Positions 23,374 to 32,185 are shown, counted from the first letter of the stretch. The stretch is 37,743 nt of DNA from Stenotrophomonas sp. VV52 (GCF_002893095.1 NZ_KZ622866.1:8438-46180), one strand, 5' to 3'. Notes: generated by a model not told the origin, from the letters alone. A program made the numbers and translations.

Positions 23374-23537
23374 CCAGTAGCGAGAAACTCGTGTGCTGGG
23401 ACCGCCTCTATACCCGCAGCTCCTTCATATTCCGGGGCGCTGGCCGATATTCTTGGAATCCGTTGTTCTGCGAGGTGTTCAGAATCTTCGGAAAGTTTCG
23501 AGGTATCCGATGCAAAGGGATAAGCAGGGGGACTGCG

Positions 23538-23900
23538 ATGTGGGCGATGTCGGACCGAATCCGGGCAGCAAGGACGAGAGCAGGGCTCTCTCAGTCGCAA
23601 CTGGCGAAAGAAGCCGGGGTTGAACGCAGCGCCGTAGCCCAGTGGGAGTGTCCGAAGGGCACGACGCCATGCGTATCTCACCTTGCGCAGATTGCAGTCA
23701 TCACTCGAGTACGGTTCGAGTGGCTGGCCACTGGACGCGGGCTGTCCTCGACTGACGGAGAAGGACTCGACGCGGCCGTGCAGATGAATGCGGACCACGT
23801 CCAGAATGAGCTTGAGGGAACGATTCTTTCCCTGATCAGGCGCCTCTCCCCTCGAAAAAGAAAAATGGCCCAAGCGATCATTGAGATGCTCGGGGTATAG
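23538..23900 (+). CDS. XRE-family helix-turn-helix regulator
   Basis: A 120-residue protein beginning MWAMSDRIRAARTRAGLSQS. Residues 6-60 form a Cro/C1-type helix-turn-helix (IRAARTRAGLSQSQLAKEAG, then VERSAVAQWE). WLATGRG follows, a phrase common in short phage-like and stand-alone XRE regulators. The C-terminal helix is likely for dimerisation. A good ribosome binding site (AGGGGGAC) sits before ATG 23538; ATG 23547 is the alternative. The frame is open further upstream, but that part reads through the end of the GST remnant and is not protein-like. No partner toxin gene is adjacent. Its target is unknown. Confidence 0.85.
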   Translation: MWAMSDRIRAARTRAGLSQSQLAKEAGVERSAVAQWECPKGTTPCVSHLAQIAVITRVRFEWLATGRGLSSTDGEGLDAAVQMNADHVQNELEGTILSLIRRLSPRKRKMAQAIIEMLGV

Positions 23901-23960
23901 CCGGCGGGATCCTCGGGAAGGGCTCTGCGTGACCGCCGCATCAACGCCATTTGATGAAGC

Positions 23961-23995
23961 CCCGGCGCCCGGCCCCGGTCGGGTGCCGGGTTCTT
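23961..23995. terminator. Stem-loop terminator between XRE gene and LysR remnant
   Basis: An 11-bp stem (CCCGGCGCCCG, loop GCCCCGGT, CGGGTGCCGGG, one G-T pair) followed by TTCTT. It lies 60 bases after the XRE stop and directly before the end of the convergent LysR fragment, so it could serve both directions. Confidence 0.7.
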
Positions 23996-23999
23996 CGAC

Positions 24000-24458
24000 T
24001 TATGCTTCCTGGACCTCAGCGAACACGCCTTTGTCCAGCAGGCAGTCGATCAATGCTCCGAGCAGGGCGGGTCGATGTTGTCTATTCGGGTAGTAAAGGA
24101 ACAGCCCAGGCCGCGACACCGTCCAATCCGCAAGCACCTGGACCAGCCGCCCTTGGGCAATATGCTCGGCCACGCCATCCTGCTCGAAGTGATAGGCAAT
24201 GCCGAGTCCGCCCAGTGCGGCCGCGATGCCGATGTCAGCATGATTGGTGACGACCGGACCTTCCACCGCGACATCCAGGCGCTGCCCCCGCTTCTTGAAC
24301 TCCCAGCGATACTGCCTGCCGTCTGCCTGAAGCCTCCAGTTGATGCAGGCATGCTGGTGAAGGTCGGCAGGCGACGTGGGTGTTCCGCACCTTGCCAGGT
24401 ATTCCGGAGCGGCCACGGCCACCATCTTCAGGTCAGGCGTAAGGCGGACCGCGATCAT
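24000..24458 (-). pseudogene. LysR-type regulator, C-terminal effector-domain fragment
   Basis: The 152 codons read RLTPDLKMVAVAAPEYLARC, PTSPADLHQHACINWRL, then GGLGIAYHFEQDGVAEHIAQ and RLVQVLADW. This is the second half of the LysR substrate-binding domain, including the typical 'APEYL...P..P.DL..H.CI.' block. The DNA-binding domain and first half of the effector domain (about 150 residues) are missing. The apparent Met start is an ordinary internal Met of the family, and sequence upstream of 24458 belongs to something else. The break is clean, so it is a deletion or recombination junction and not slow decay. Confidence 0.8.
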
Positions 24459-24704
24459 GTCTTTCTCAAGCTGTTTCCCATGCTGGTGGCGCTCTATCTT
24501 CAGTTCCGCAACTGGAAGTGGGGCGACTGGGCGGCTGCCTTCGACGTGAATCTTGTCTCGGGCATGGTGATTGCCGCCATGGTTCTGCTATATGTACTCG
24601 GCTGGGTGCTGATGGGCATGCGGATAAGACTGGACACCTATGTCAACCTGTTGGAAGCGTCGCTGGCTGACGTATCAAGTCAAAGCGTAACGAAAGCTAC
24701 CTGA
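24459..24704 (+). pseudogene. C-terminal fragment of a small membrane protein
   Basis: Directly at the LysR break the plus strand opens into VFLKLFPMLVALYLQFRNWK, then a membrane helix (residues with VSGMVIAAMVLLYVLGWVLMGM) and a polar tail ending SVTKAT. There is an internal ATG at 24480 that would give 74 residues, but it has no ribosome binding site. I read it as the 3' end of a gene cut by the same junction. Family not recognised. Confidence 0.4.
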
Positions 24705-24804
24705 CAATGATTGGAGCATCCAGCATGAAAATTGCAGTGGCGACCTGTAATCAACGAGTTGGCATTACTCAAGCGTTGTTGCACGCGATTTTGAGAGGAA
24801 ACGA

Positions 24805-25065
24805 ATGGAGCTTCTACTAAGCGTCGAGCACTGCTTTATGATCACCGGCCGAGACTTGGTGGTCACGCCCGATTTGGCGCTCCCGCATGACAAGCACAGT
24901 TGCGAATGTGCCGTTATCGTCGAGCGCCCGGACGGCACCAGGTTGCCCGCAAAGGCAGAACTTCGTTATGAGCACTTTCGACCTGGCGGTTTCAAATTAA
25001 TGGTCTATCTGCTTGGACTAGATGAGTCTGACGTACCCGTAGGCAGCAAAGTCTGGAGAGTGTAA
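24805..25065 (+). CDS. Small hypothetical protein
   Basis: An 86-residue product starting MELLLSVEHCFMITGRDLVV, behind GAGAGGAAACG. It looks like an all-beta small domain (alternating hydrophobics, Pro and Asp turns such as VTPDLALPHDK and YLLGLDESDVP), similar in feel to small EF-Tu/OB-like barrel proteins, but I recognise no family. No signal peptide. The next gene follows after 35 bases on the same strand, so they may be co-transcribed. The lower GC content than neighbours suggests recent arrival. Confidence 0.6.
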   Translation: MELLLSVEHCFMITGRDLVVTPDLALPHDKHSCECAVIVERPDGTRLPAKAELRYEHFRPGGFKLMVYLLGLDESDVPVGSKVWRV

Positions 25066-25100
25066 GTGCAGCCTCTGCTTCTGGCCGGCCAAGATCCACA

Positions 25101-25568
25101 ATGAAAACCACAATACTGCTGGTCTCGTTTCTTTCCATCGCAATGATTTCAGCAACATGGCTTCTGTATCCCACAGGAATACAGTCAAACCTAGCCACGT
25201 TCGAATCGCTTCCATTCGAGGAGTATGTGGAGCTCCGCAGAAGTGCCGAAACTTTTGCGCGCACAGTCGAGGCGAAGGGTATTCGGTTCTACGGGGGGGC
25301 GGAGGAAACCACGTCATTCTCGTTCAGTTGCAAAGGCGTCCCGCTTCTGCTGCTGGACAATGGGAGGGATGTGATGTTCGTTCATGCCATGGCGCAGTCT
25401 GATCAGCGAGCGCCGGATGTTCAGAAGTTTCGGGAATCCATGTACGCGCGCCTGAAGCGCTCGGGCCACCCCGGGGGTCCAGCCGGACCTGCGCCTGGAC
25501 CCGAGGATTTTGAGGCATTTGTTTTGAAGCACAGAGACGGTATTGACGTGTCTCAGGCGTGCAGGTAG
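25101..25568 (+). CDS. Hypothetical protein with N-terminal signal/anchor helix
   Basis: A 155-residue protein starting MKTTILLVSFLSIAMISATW, a clear N-terminal signal peptide or anchor. The soluble part has a helical stretch (LPFEEYVELRRSAETFARTV), a central beta-rich part (IRFYGGAEETTSFSFSCKGV) and a Gly/Pro-rich linker (SGHPGGPAGPAPGPEDF). Two Cys, one at the very end (SQACR), could pair in the periplasm. No family recognised. It follows the 86-residue gene by 35 bases. About 215 bases without a gene separate it from the type I secretion operon. Confidence 0.65.
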   Translation: MKTTILLVSFLSIAMISATWLLYPTGIQSNLATFESLPFEEYVELRRSAETFARTVEAKGIRFYGGAEETTSFSFSCKGVPLLLLDNGRDVMFVHAMAQSDQRAPDVQKFRESMYARLKRSGHPGGPAGPAPGPEDFEAFVLKHRDGIDVSQACR

Positions 25569-25784
25569 CTGGAGGCCGATCCGGCAGCGCTGGGGCTGAG
25601 CTCGGTCAGCCTGGGGTCGCGCAACCAGGAGACCTGAACGGCATTCCTGCGGCCCGCAGCACCCCTTGGAAGGCAGAAAAGTGAGCGGTCGGTCGCAGTT
25701 TGCGCCAAAGTATTGACGCGATCCTGAATCCATGCCAATGCTACGCGCATAAGGCCCAGTCGGGGCCCGCATAGCAGGGACGTT

Positions 25785-27965
25785 ATGCAACAGGGGACCG
25801 CAGCACTTGCCGTCGTTGGCGCGGAAGGCGATAGCGCCACATCTGACGAAACCCATCAACACGATCTGGGCCTGCGCGGCTTGGTACTGCTCGCGCAGTT
25901 CCATGGCATCGCTGCCGACGCCGCACAGCTGGCGCATGAATTTGGCAGAAATGGCGAGGCGTTCGATGAGACCACGCTGTTGCTCGCGGCGCGCAAGCTC
26001 GAGCTGAAGGCGAAGGTCTCCACGCTGGCGGCAACTCGCCTGTCGCTAGCCAACTTCCCCGCGCTGGCGTGGGGCACCGACGGTCAGGCTTTCCTGATCG
26101 CCCGGATCCAGGGTGAGCAAGCGCTGATTCATGACCTGGCTGAGCGCCGACCCCGCCAGATATCACTGGAGGAGCTTCAGCAACGCTACAACGGGCGCCT
26201 GCTGCAGGTCGCTTCGCGGGCTTCGGTCCTTGGACAGTTGGCGCGTTTCGACTTCACCTGGTTCATCCCGGCAATCATCAAGTACCGGCGAATGCTGCTG
26301 GAGGTGTTTGTCGTTTCGTTGTTCATCCAGTTGTTTGCGCTGGTCACACCACTGTTCTTCCAGGTGGTGATGGACAAAGTACTGGTGCACAACGGACTGA
26401 CCACCTTGGACGTAATCGCCATCGGCCTGGTCTGCATGGCGGTGTTCGAAGTCGTACTGACCGGCTTGCGCACCTATGTTTTCTCGCATACGAGTAGCAA
26501 GATCGATGTGGAGCTGGGTGCCCGGCTGTTCCGCCATGTACTCGCGCTGCCGTTGGCCTACTTCGAATCACGCCGCGTCGGCGACACGATCGCGCGCGTG
26601 CGGGAACTCGAGAACATTCGCACCTTCCTGACCGGCCAGGCGCTGACCTCGGTATTGGACTTGCTGTTCACCGTGGTCTTCCTGGCAGTAATGTTCTGGT
26701 ACAGCGGCTGGCTGACGCTGATCGTCGTGCTTTCGTTGCCGGTGTACGCCTTGATCTCGGCGGGCATTACACCGGTGCTGCGGCGCCGCCTGCAGGACAA
26801 GTTCGCACGCGGCGCGGACAACCAGTCGTTCCTGGTCGAAACGATCAGTGGTATCGGTACGGTCAAGGCGATGGCGGTCGATCCGCGCGCAACCCGAACC
26901 TGGGACAACCAGCTGGCGGGGTATGTCAGCGCCGGCTTCGGCGTCACGCGCGTGGCCACCGTCGGCCAGCAAAGCGTGCAACTGGTCCAGAAGCTGGTTG
27001 GCGTGGCCATCCTCTTCTTCGGTGCCAAGCAAGTGCTTGAGGGCAAGCTGTCACTCGGGCAGCTGATCGCCTTCAACATGCTGTCCGGACAGGTCGCGGC
27101 ACCGATCATCCGACTGGCACAACTATGGCAGGACTTCCAGCAGGTCGGAATTTCGGTCGAGCGGCTGGGCGATATCCTCAACACCCGCACGGAGGTGCCG
27201 GGCAGCCGGGTGGCGTTGCCGCCGATACAAGGCCGGGTCAGTTTCGAGCGGGTGCATTTCCGTTACCGCCCAGAGGCGCCGGAGGTCCTTGCCGGGATTG
27301 AACTGGACATCAAAGCCGGCGAGGTGATCGGCATCGTCGGCCGTTCGGGTTCGGGAAAGAGCACACTGACCAAACTTGTGCAGCGGCTCTACACGCCGGA
27401 GCGCGGCCGGGTACTGATCGATGGGCATGACCTGGCGTTGGCCGATCCGGCCTGGCTGCGACGCCAGCTAGGGGTGGTGCTGCAGGAGAACTTCCTGTTC
27501 AACCGCACCATCCGCGAGAACATCGCACTGGCCGATCCGGGCATGGCGCTGGAGCGGGTGATCCACGCGGCCAAACTGGCAGGCGCGCATGATTTCATCA
27601 CGGAACTACCCGAAGGCTACGACACCGTGGTTGGCGAGCACGGCGCCGGATTGTCCGGCGGCCAGCGGCAACGCGTGGCGATCGCGCGGGCACTGATCAC
27701 CGACCCGCGCATCCTGATCCTGGATGAAGCCACCAGCGCACTGGACTATGAGTCCGAGCACGCGGTAATGAGCAACATGCGGTCCATCTGCAAAGGGCGC
27801 ACCGTGCTGATCATCGCGCATCGGCTCTCGACCGTGCGTCACGCCAACCGGATCGTAGTAGTGGAGCGGGGCAGCATCGTCGAGACCGGAAGTCATGCTG
27901 AGCTGGTGGATCGGCCTGACGGCCACTATGCGCGGCTGCACCGGCTGCAGGCGGGAGCGCCATGA
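25785..27965 (+). CDS. Type I secretion ABC transporter (HlyB family)
   Basis: A 726-residue inner-membrane ATPase/permease for type I protein secretion. Residues 1-130 are a C39-peptidase-like domain, but the catalytic Cys position reads [13 protein letters not shown] with no Cys. It should therefore bind an unprocessed substrate, like HlyB. Residues of about 155-440 are the membrane domain ([40 protein letters not shown]). The nucleotide-binding domain has Walker [10 protein letters not shown] (near 519), signature LSGGQRQR (near 623), Walker [13 protein letters not shown] (near 643) and the switch His in IIAHRLSTV. The ATG at 25785 has AGGGACG before it. The HlyD gene overlaps its stop by four bases. 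No RTX-type substrate gene is visible in the window. Confidence 0.95.
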   Translation: MQQGTAALAVVGAEGDSATSDETHQHDLGLRGLVLLAQFHGIAADAAQLAHEFGRNGEAFDETTLLLAARKLELKAKVSTLAATRLSLANFPALAWGTDGQAFLIARIQGEQALIHDLAERRPRQISLEELQQRYNGRLLQVASRASVLGQLARFDFTWFIPAIIKYRRMLLEVFVVSLFIQLFALVTPLFFQVVMDKVLVHNGLTTLDVIAIGLVCMAVFEVVLTGLRTYVFSHTSSKIDVELGARLFRHVLALPLAYFESRRVGDTIARVRELENIRTFLTGQALTSVLDLLFTVVFLAVMFWYSGWLTLIVVLSLPVYALISAGITPVLRRRLQDKFARGADNQSFLVETISGIGTVKAMAVDPRATRTWDNQLAGYVSAGFGVTRVATVGQQSVQLVQKLVGVAILFFGAKQVLEGKLSLGQLIAFNMLSGQVAAPIIRLAQLWQDFQQVGISVERLGDILNTRTEVPGSRVALPPIQGRVSFERVHFRYRPEAPEVLAGIELDIKAGEVIGIVGRSGSGKSTLTKLVQRLYTPERGRVLIDGHDLALADPAWLRRQLGVVLQENFLFNRTIRENIALADPGMALERVIHAAKLAGAHDFITELPEGYDTVVGEHGAGLSGGQRQRVAIARALITDPRILILDEATSALDYESEHAVMSNMRSICKGRTVLIIAHRLSTVRHANRIVVVERGSIVETGSHAELVDRPDGHYARLHRLQAGAP

Positions 27966-29380
27966 AGCACGTGATGGAAGGATCGAAAGCGTTCGCGCAG
28001 CGTTATCTCGGCGTGTTCCGCGCAGCATGGGCGTCGCGCCGCGAAATGGATACGCCGGTGCGCCATGCAGATGAGCGCGCCTTCCTGCCCGCGCATCTGG
28101 AACTGATCGAAACTCCGGTTTCTCCCACAGCGCGTTGGACCATGCGTGTGCTCATCGCGTTCTTCGTCGTGGCGCTGCTGTGGGCAGCCATCGGCAAGCT
28201 CGATATCGTCGCGGTGGCGCCGGGCAGGATGGTGGTCGATTCGCGGACGAAGATCGTGCAGCCGGCAGAAACCGCGGTCGTCCGTCGAATCCTCGTGCGT
28301 GACGGCCAGAGGGTGAAGGCGGGGGAGCCGATGATCGAGCTCGATGCCACCGCAACTGGCGCCGAGTTGGCACAGGCCCGTAAGACCCTGACCGAGGCAC
28401 GCTTGGCCTCGCTCCGCCTGTCGGCACTGGACAAGGCGATTGACAGCGGCAGAACGCCGCAGTTGGTTTTTGCCGCCGACGTGCCAGCCGAGCGCTTCGC
28501 CGCCGAGCAGGCCTTGGCAAACAGCCAATTCGACGCGCTGCAGGCCAAGCGCCACAACCTGCTGGCCACGATCGACCAGCGTCGCGCCGAACGGCAGACC
28601 ACGCGCGACGCGATCGCGCCATTGGCTGAGTCCGCGCGCATTTCCAGGGACCGCGCCGAAGACTATGGCCGATTGGTCGAGGGGAAGTACGTAGGCCGCC
28701 ACGAATACCTGCTGCGCGAGCAGGAGCGCATCGCAGCGGATCGCGAATTGGCTACCCAGCGAAATCGGCTGCACGAGATCGATTCTGCACTCAGCGCTGC
28801 CGAGGAAGAGCTGCGCGTGCTGGTTACCGACTTCCGACGCCAGACCCGCGACGAGCTTCGCGATGCCGAACAGCAGGTAGCGCAAGGCACGCCAGAGCTG
28901 GCCAAGGCCGACCAGCGCGACCGGCTGATGACGCTGCGTGCACCGGTAAACGGCACCGTGCAGCAATTGGCGGTTCATACCGTCGGCGGGGTGGTGACGC
29001 CAGCGCAGGAGCTGCTGGCGGTAGTTCCGCAGGAGGCTCTGGAGGTCGAGGCCAGCGTTCTCAATAAGGACATCGGCTTCGTGCGCCCCGGCCAGCCGGT
29101 GACGGTGAAAATTGAAAGCTTCCCGTACACGCGTTACGGCTATCTCACCGGCAAGGTCGTCAGCGTGTCGCATGACGCGGCGCAGGACGAGCAGCTGGGC
29201 CTGGTGTTTCCTGCCCGCATTCGCCTGGACGGTAGCACGCTGGATATCGACGGTGTGGTGGTGGCCATGAGCGCCGGCATGACGCTGAGCGCCGAGATCA
29301 AGACCGGGAAGCGGCGGGTGATCGACTACCTGCTGAGCCCGCTGCAACAGCACGGGCAAGAGGCTTTGCGGGAGCGGTAA
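27962..29380 (+). CDS. HlyD-family type I secretion periplasmic adaptor
   Basis: A 472-residue membrane-fusion protein. A cytoplasmic N terminus of about 60 residues is followed by one membrane helix (about 62-80, [16 protein letters not shown]) and then the lipoyl half-motif [20 protein letters not shown] and [20 protein letters not shown] long coiled-coil hairpin spans residues of about 125-310. The second lipoyl half is [20 protein letters not shown], and a beta-barrel with the family motif [21 protein letters not shown] precedes the end. It would link the HlyB-type transporter to an outer-membrane TolC protein, which is not in the window. Its start overlaps the transporter stop (ATGA). 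Confidence 0.95.
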   Translation: MKHVMEGSKAFAQRYLGVFRAAWASRREMDTPVRHADERAFLPAHLELIETPVSPTARWTMRVLIAFFVVALLWAAIGKLDIVAVAPGRMVVDSRTKIVQPAETAVVRRILVRDGQRVKAGEPMIELDATATGAELAQARKTLTEARLASLRLSALDKAIDSGRTPQLVFAADVPAERFAAEQALANSQFDALQAKRHNLLATIDQRRAERQTTRDAIAPLAESARISRDRAEDYGRLVEGKYVGRHEYLLREQERIAADRELATQRNRLHEIDSALSAAEEELRVLVTDFRRQTRDELRDAEQQVAQGTPELAKADQRDRLMTLRAPVNGTVQQLAVHTVGGVVTPAQELLAVVPQEALEVEASVLNKDIGFVRPGQPVTVKIESFPYTRYGYLTGKVVSVSHDAAQDEQLGLVFPARIRLDGSTLDIDGVVVAMSAGMTLSAEIKTGKRRVIDYLLSPLQQHGQEALRER

Positions 29381-29443
29381 GCGGTCCGGCCCGCATTCGC
29401 GTGCCCAGATTATGACTCTCTGACGTTGATAGGAGCTTTCAAC

Positions 29444-30037
29444 ATGGAGACTGCAGGGGCAACCGCCGCGTTGGTCCGCGCCTTGCGCCTCATCCTGCTG
29501 TGCACGCTGGTGCTGACGATGGTCGGCTGCAGTCGCATGAGTGAGAGGTGGAAAGAGGAAGTGCGTCTCTCCGACGGCCGGCTGATAGTGGTGAAGCGCA
29601 CAGCGAAAGGGACCATCACGCGAGATATCGCCATGCGCGCAACCGGCTGGAAGCCCAAGGAGACCACGTTGCGGATCCCGGAGGTGGACGGCTTTGCCAA
29701 TCCTCCAGTGTGGCGATCAGGCTTGATTCCGGTCGTCATGGATTACGACCCGGCTTCATCAACCTGGTCGGTCGTCGCTACCTACATGTGGTGCAGCACT
29801 TGGTACGACATGGGCCGCCCTGCCTCGCAGTACGTGCAGTACAACTCGGTCGCCGGGGGAGCGTGGCGTGTCGTGCCCCTGCAACCTGGCTTGAACGGCA
29901 GGCGCGCGAATCTCTTGACCCACATTCGACCGACAGGCGAGTCGGGCCTGATCCGGGAGGAGTACAAGGAAATGCTTTGGCCCACGAGTTCCCCCCAGTT
30001 CAAGTCAACCTCAGCGTCCTGGGAAACCAACTGTTAG
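29444..30037 (+). CDS. Predicted lipoprotein of unknown function
   Basis: A 197-residue product starting METAGATAALVRALRLILLC, then TLVLTMVGCSR. The LTMVGC lipobox puts the acylated Cys near residue 29. The body is beta-rich and aromatic (RLIVVKRTAKGTITRDIAMR, SSTWSVVATYMWCSTWYDMG). No family recognised. AGGAG lies eight bases before the ATG at 29444. It follows the HlyD gene by 63 bases on the same strand and might be an accessory of the secretion system, but the spacing does not prove it. Alternatively an independent orphan. Confidence 0.65.
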   Translation: METAGATAALVRALRLILLCTLVLTMVGCSRMSERWKEEVRLSDGRLIVVKRTAKGTITRDIAMRATGWKPKETTLRIPEVDGFANPPVWRSGLIPVVMDYDPASSTWSVVATYMWCSTWYDMGRPASQYVQYNSVAGGAWRVVPLQPGLNGRRANLLTHIRPTGESGLIREEYKEMLWPTSSPQFKSTSASWETNC

Positions 30038-30082
30038 TGCGTCATCCCATCTGGAAGCCTCACCAACGCTCAAGGAACAGAC

Positions 30083-30464
30083 ATGGCAGATCAACTCGAT
30101 TATGCGCTGTTGGCGAACAGGAGAATTTTGCCTTCATCACGGGGCGGAACAACCAGTGGGACATTTCCCCCGCGTATGACCTGACCTACATGAGCGGTCC
30201 GGGCGGCTATCACACAATGACCTTTGCCGGAGGCGAGACGCAGGATCCGACCTGCAGGATCTGTTGAACCTCGCGCCTTACTACCAACTGTCCGAGGGGC
30301 AGGCGCGGCCGATCATTCAAACCATGGCCGAGGTGGCGCGACAGGTGGTGCCCATGGCCCGAGAGATGGGGGTGAGCAAGGCAACGCTCGGTCCGATTGC
30401 TGACCGGCTGGGGGCGATCAATGCAGCGATAGAGCCGCGCGTGAGCGGACGCCGGCGGAGCTGA
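30083..30464 (+). pseudogene. HipA-like kinase, C-terminal fragment with frameshift
   Basis: One frame reads NFAFITGRNNQWDISPAYDL and TYMSGPGGYHTMTFAGGE. This is the block after the catalytic loop of HipA-type Ser/Thr kinases (APAYDLTxxxGPGGEH). At about 30250 one base is missing: the protein sequence continues in another frame as DLLNLAPYYQLSEGQARPII to the end SGRRRS. The kinase core and N-terminal subdomain are absent, and the first codons (MADQLDYALLA) do not look like HipA. It is a dead 3' remnant of a HipAB-type module. Confidence 0.75.
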
Positions 30465-30517
30465 GGCCACAGCCTAGACGTGGACACGTTGAGTTGACTT
30501 GGAGCGAGGGCAGGGGG

Positions 30518-31075
30518 TCACAGTATGCGGGGCGAACCTACCAGATCGATACCGTCGCTCTTGAAGACGCGCGAATTGACCAATCCTTCAACGAACTCTG
30601 CGACCTCGCTAAAGTCGTGAGGCTTGATCTTGGTAGGCGACCAGTACTGCCCATGAGCGATCCAGTGTCTGAGCTTGAAGGCACTGCTGATGCGGTCATA
30701 TTGGGAATGGGACAACAAGCCTTCCTGTTGCCATCCCTTGATGATGTCCTCCATCAACCTGGCTTTGTTGTGCTTTCGATTGAACAGTTTGATGAGAGAC
30801 TTAGAAAGCCTATCTTTCAGCTTCAGACGCTTTCTGTTGGTGAAGTCCAGCCGAAAGCAGGCTTCAAGGAAGGCGAGGAGGGCCATCATGTCGCGCAGCT
30901 CCTGGTTCTTCAACGCCGACCTGCGTCTATTCTCAACCGCTTCCAGTGGGAAGTCGGAGTAGTCCGGATTCGAATCTGAGAACAGCAGCCCAATCGCTTC
31001 TCTGGCCATGGCGTGATGACCAACGACTTGGGAATAGTTCGGAACATCGGGGTTAGCGATGACGGGAGTGGCCAT
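30518..31075 (-). CDS. HEPN-like protein with Rx4H motif
   Basis: A 185-residue, mostly helical protein. Near the C terminus residues 136-141 read R-H-W-I-A-H inside FKLRHWIAHGQYW. This is the Rx4-6H signature of HEPN domains, which in many defence and toxin-antitoxin systems form a dimeric metal-independent RNase site. The preceding helices (LRDMMALLAFLEACFRLDF, a basic helix, then MEDIIKGWQQEGLLSH) fit the four-helix HEPN plan. The start at ATG 31075 has GGAGG eight bases before it and overlaps the upstream gene's end by 23 bases, so the two are translated together. Base composition is lower in GC than neighbours. RNase activity is inferred only; the domain could also be a non-catalytic scaffold. 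Confidence 0.7.
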   Translation of the reverse strand: MATPVIANPDVPNYSQVVGHHAMAREAIGLLFSDSNPDYSDFPLEAVENRRRSALKNQELRDMMALLAFLEACFRLDFTNRKRLKLKDRLSKSLIKLFNRKHNKARLMEDIIKGWQQEGLLSHSQYDRISSAFKLRHWIAHGQYWSPTKIKPHDFSEVAEFVEGLVNSRVFKSDGIDLVGSPRIL

Positions 31076-31586
31076 TTGCGGCCTCCATGATCGCGGATTG
31101 CAGGCTGGCTGCATCGATTACGCTGTAGCGAATCCCGGGCGGTGACGTCGAAATTTTCCAGATATACGGTGCTAGATCCAGCCGGCCTCGTTTCGGTTCC
31201 GCAGCGGCCATATGCATCGGGCGGTCCATATCGGGCAACACAAGGATAAAGCGCACGCTACCGCGCAGTCCCACGAGGTCGACTCGACCAGGCGATCCAA
31301 GCAGCATGGTGCCAATCGGCATGAAACGGACGCTGCTGGCACCCAGGTTGATGGTCAGGCTGGGTGCTTGATAGCTACCAAGCTCTTCCTCATGGATTTC
31401 GCTCAGGGACCGGGTGAACTCCATGCTGCCATTCGCCTGATAGGGTTCAAGAAGCGTGCGGACTTGGCCGTAAAGAGCGTCGATCTTGCCGATCCATTGG
31501 GCTTTGCGCTCGGACAGGTCGCCATACTTCGCTTTGTCAGCTCTCTGGTCGGCGAGGAACTTGTCGAAGTCGGAAATCCGGGGCAT
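31053..31586 (-). CDS. Unknown partner of the HEPN-like protein
   Basis: A 177-residue protein starting MPRISDFDKFLADQRADKAK. The first 65 residues are helical and charged. A beta-rich region then follows (SLTINLGASSVRFMPIGTML, GSPGRVDLVGLRGSVRFILV) and a C-terminal part reading YIWKISTSPPGIRYSVIDAA. I recognise no family. It is upstream of and overlaps the HEPN-like gene in a two-gene unit, the usual layout of an antitoxin/sensor plus effector, so it may be an antitoxin or sensor. A TTG at 31613 would extend it by nine residues; neither start has a strong ribosome binding site. The pair lies just outside the left prophage boundary. Confidence 0.65.
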   Translation of the reverse strand: MPRISDFDKFLADQRADKAKYGDLSERKAQWIGKIDALYGQVRTLLEPYQANGSMEFTRSLSEIHEEELGSYQAPSLTINLGASSVRFMPIGTMLLGSPGRVDLVGLRGSVRFILVLPDMDRPMHMAAAEPKRGRLDLAPYIWKISTSPPGIRYSVIDAASLQSAIMEAANGHSRHR

Positions 31587-31723
31587 TGACTTGGTGCAGT
31601 TGGGAGCGACCAACCAATTGTCCCATGACCTGAAGGCGTGGACCCATCAGAACTTGCAGTCGCTCAAGGTCGGGATAGCGAGGAAGCACCGGTAAGAATG
31701 CGAAGGAACAAGGATCCAGCGCT

Positions 31724-32110
31724 TCAAAACCCAGTCACTACATTTCGCATAATGTATACAGAGTCCGTGGCGGAATGCCCTACAGCGGCCTGTGCGTCGC
31801 GAGGCGATCCGAGTCCGACCCCTAGCAGTAGGGTCATGGCGACCGTAGCCAACTTCTGCGCAATTCGCTTCCAAGCGGCCTTCTCGGGCTCCGAATTGCT
31901 CCGCTCGGCCATCACGACCGCCGACCACATCTCCGGGCTGTCACCGATCTCATTTGCCATCCGCTCGATGTAGTGGATTTCGGCGTTTTTGCCTTGTTTC
32001 CAAAGAGAAACCGTCGCGCGCGAAACGCCCAGCGCCAGAGCCCCAGCGTTGTCACTCTGGATCTTCTGCACATGCTTCCAGCGGCAGAACAGGTCGTAGC
32101 TGGCGCTCAT
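31724..32110 (-). CDS. Inovirus repressor-like protein (DUF3693-type)
   Basis: A 128-residue protein with an N-terminal helix-turn-helix (DNAGALALGVSRATVSLWKQ, residues 20-39). HYIERMANEIGDSPEMWSAV follows, the phrase that marks DUF3693 proteins of filamentous phages. A hydrophobic segment near the end (VAMTLLLGVGLGS) could be a membrane helix. It is transcribed away from the phage operon, across a 137-base leader, the usual place of a phage immunity repressor. The dif-like site lies inside its last codons (from about 31742). The final residues therefore depend on which junction the gene crosses, and the C terminus may differ between prophage and free phage. Confidence 0.75.
   Translation of the reverse strand: MSASYDLFCRWKHVQKIQSDNAGALALGVSRATVSLWKQGKNAEIHYIERMANEIGDSPEMWSAVVMAERSNSEPEKAAWKRIAQKLATVAMTLLLGVGLGSPRDAQAAVGHSATDSVYIMRNVVTGF
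31742..31758 (+). promoter_or_regulatory. dif-like XerC/D half site, predicted left prophage junction (attL)
   Basis: ATTTCGCATAATGTATA agrees with the left 17 positions of the bacterial dif consensus (RNTKCGCATAATGTATA...), that is, the XerC arm and central region. The following bases (CAGAGTCCGTG) do not match the XerD arm TTATGTTAAAT. A hybrid of chromosomal left arm and phage right arm is what attL of a dif-integrating inovirus should look like. The stretch TTCGCATAATGTATA is the complement of the 15-base attachment core that I recall for Xanthomonas phage Cf1t. Confidence 0.75.
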
Positions 32111-32129
32111 TGTCGATACCTACTTGACA

Positions 32130-32145
32130 GGGGTGTATAGGGGTA
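32130..32145. promoter_or_regulatory. G-rich motif shared with the prophage right end
   Basis: GGGGTGTATAGGGGTA lies 19-35 bases before the repressor-like gene. A close relative, GGGGTGTAGGGGCA, occurs at 37722-37735 before the other minus-strand phage gene. It could be a repressor operator or shared promoter element. TTGACA at 32124 beside it could be a -35 hexamer for the plus strand. Confidence 0.35.
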
Positions 32146-32185
32146 CTTTACAGTTCGCCCCGGTGTCGAGGAATGCTTGACACCA

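Noticed and set aside
24725..24820. Short ORF MKIAVATCNQRVGITQALLH (31 codons) before the 86-residue gene
   Set aside because: The start resembles NifX-like proteins and has GGAGC before it, but it ends after 31 codons and overlaps the next gene; too little to call a gene.
25569..25690. Possible C-terminal remnant of a secreted substrate (LEADPAALGLSSVSLGSRNQ) before the HlyB-type gene
   Set aside because: Only about 22 codons follow an in-frame stop; attractive by position, but there is no family match to support it.
27926..29359. Long minus-strand open frame (477 codons) opposite the HlyD gene
   Set aside because: Shadow of the HlyD coiled-coil coding sequence; no family features and no start signal.
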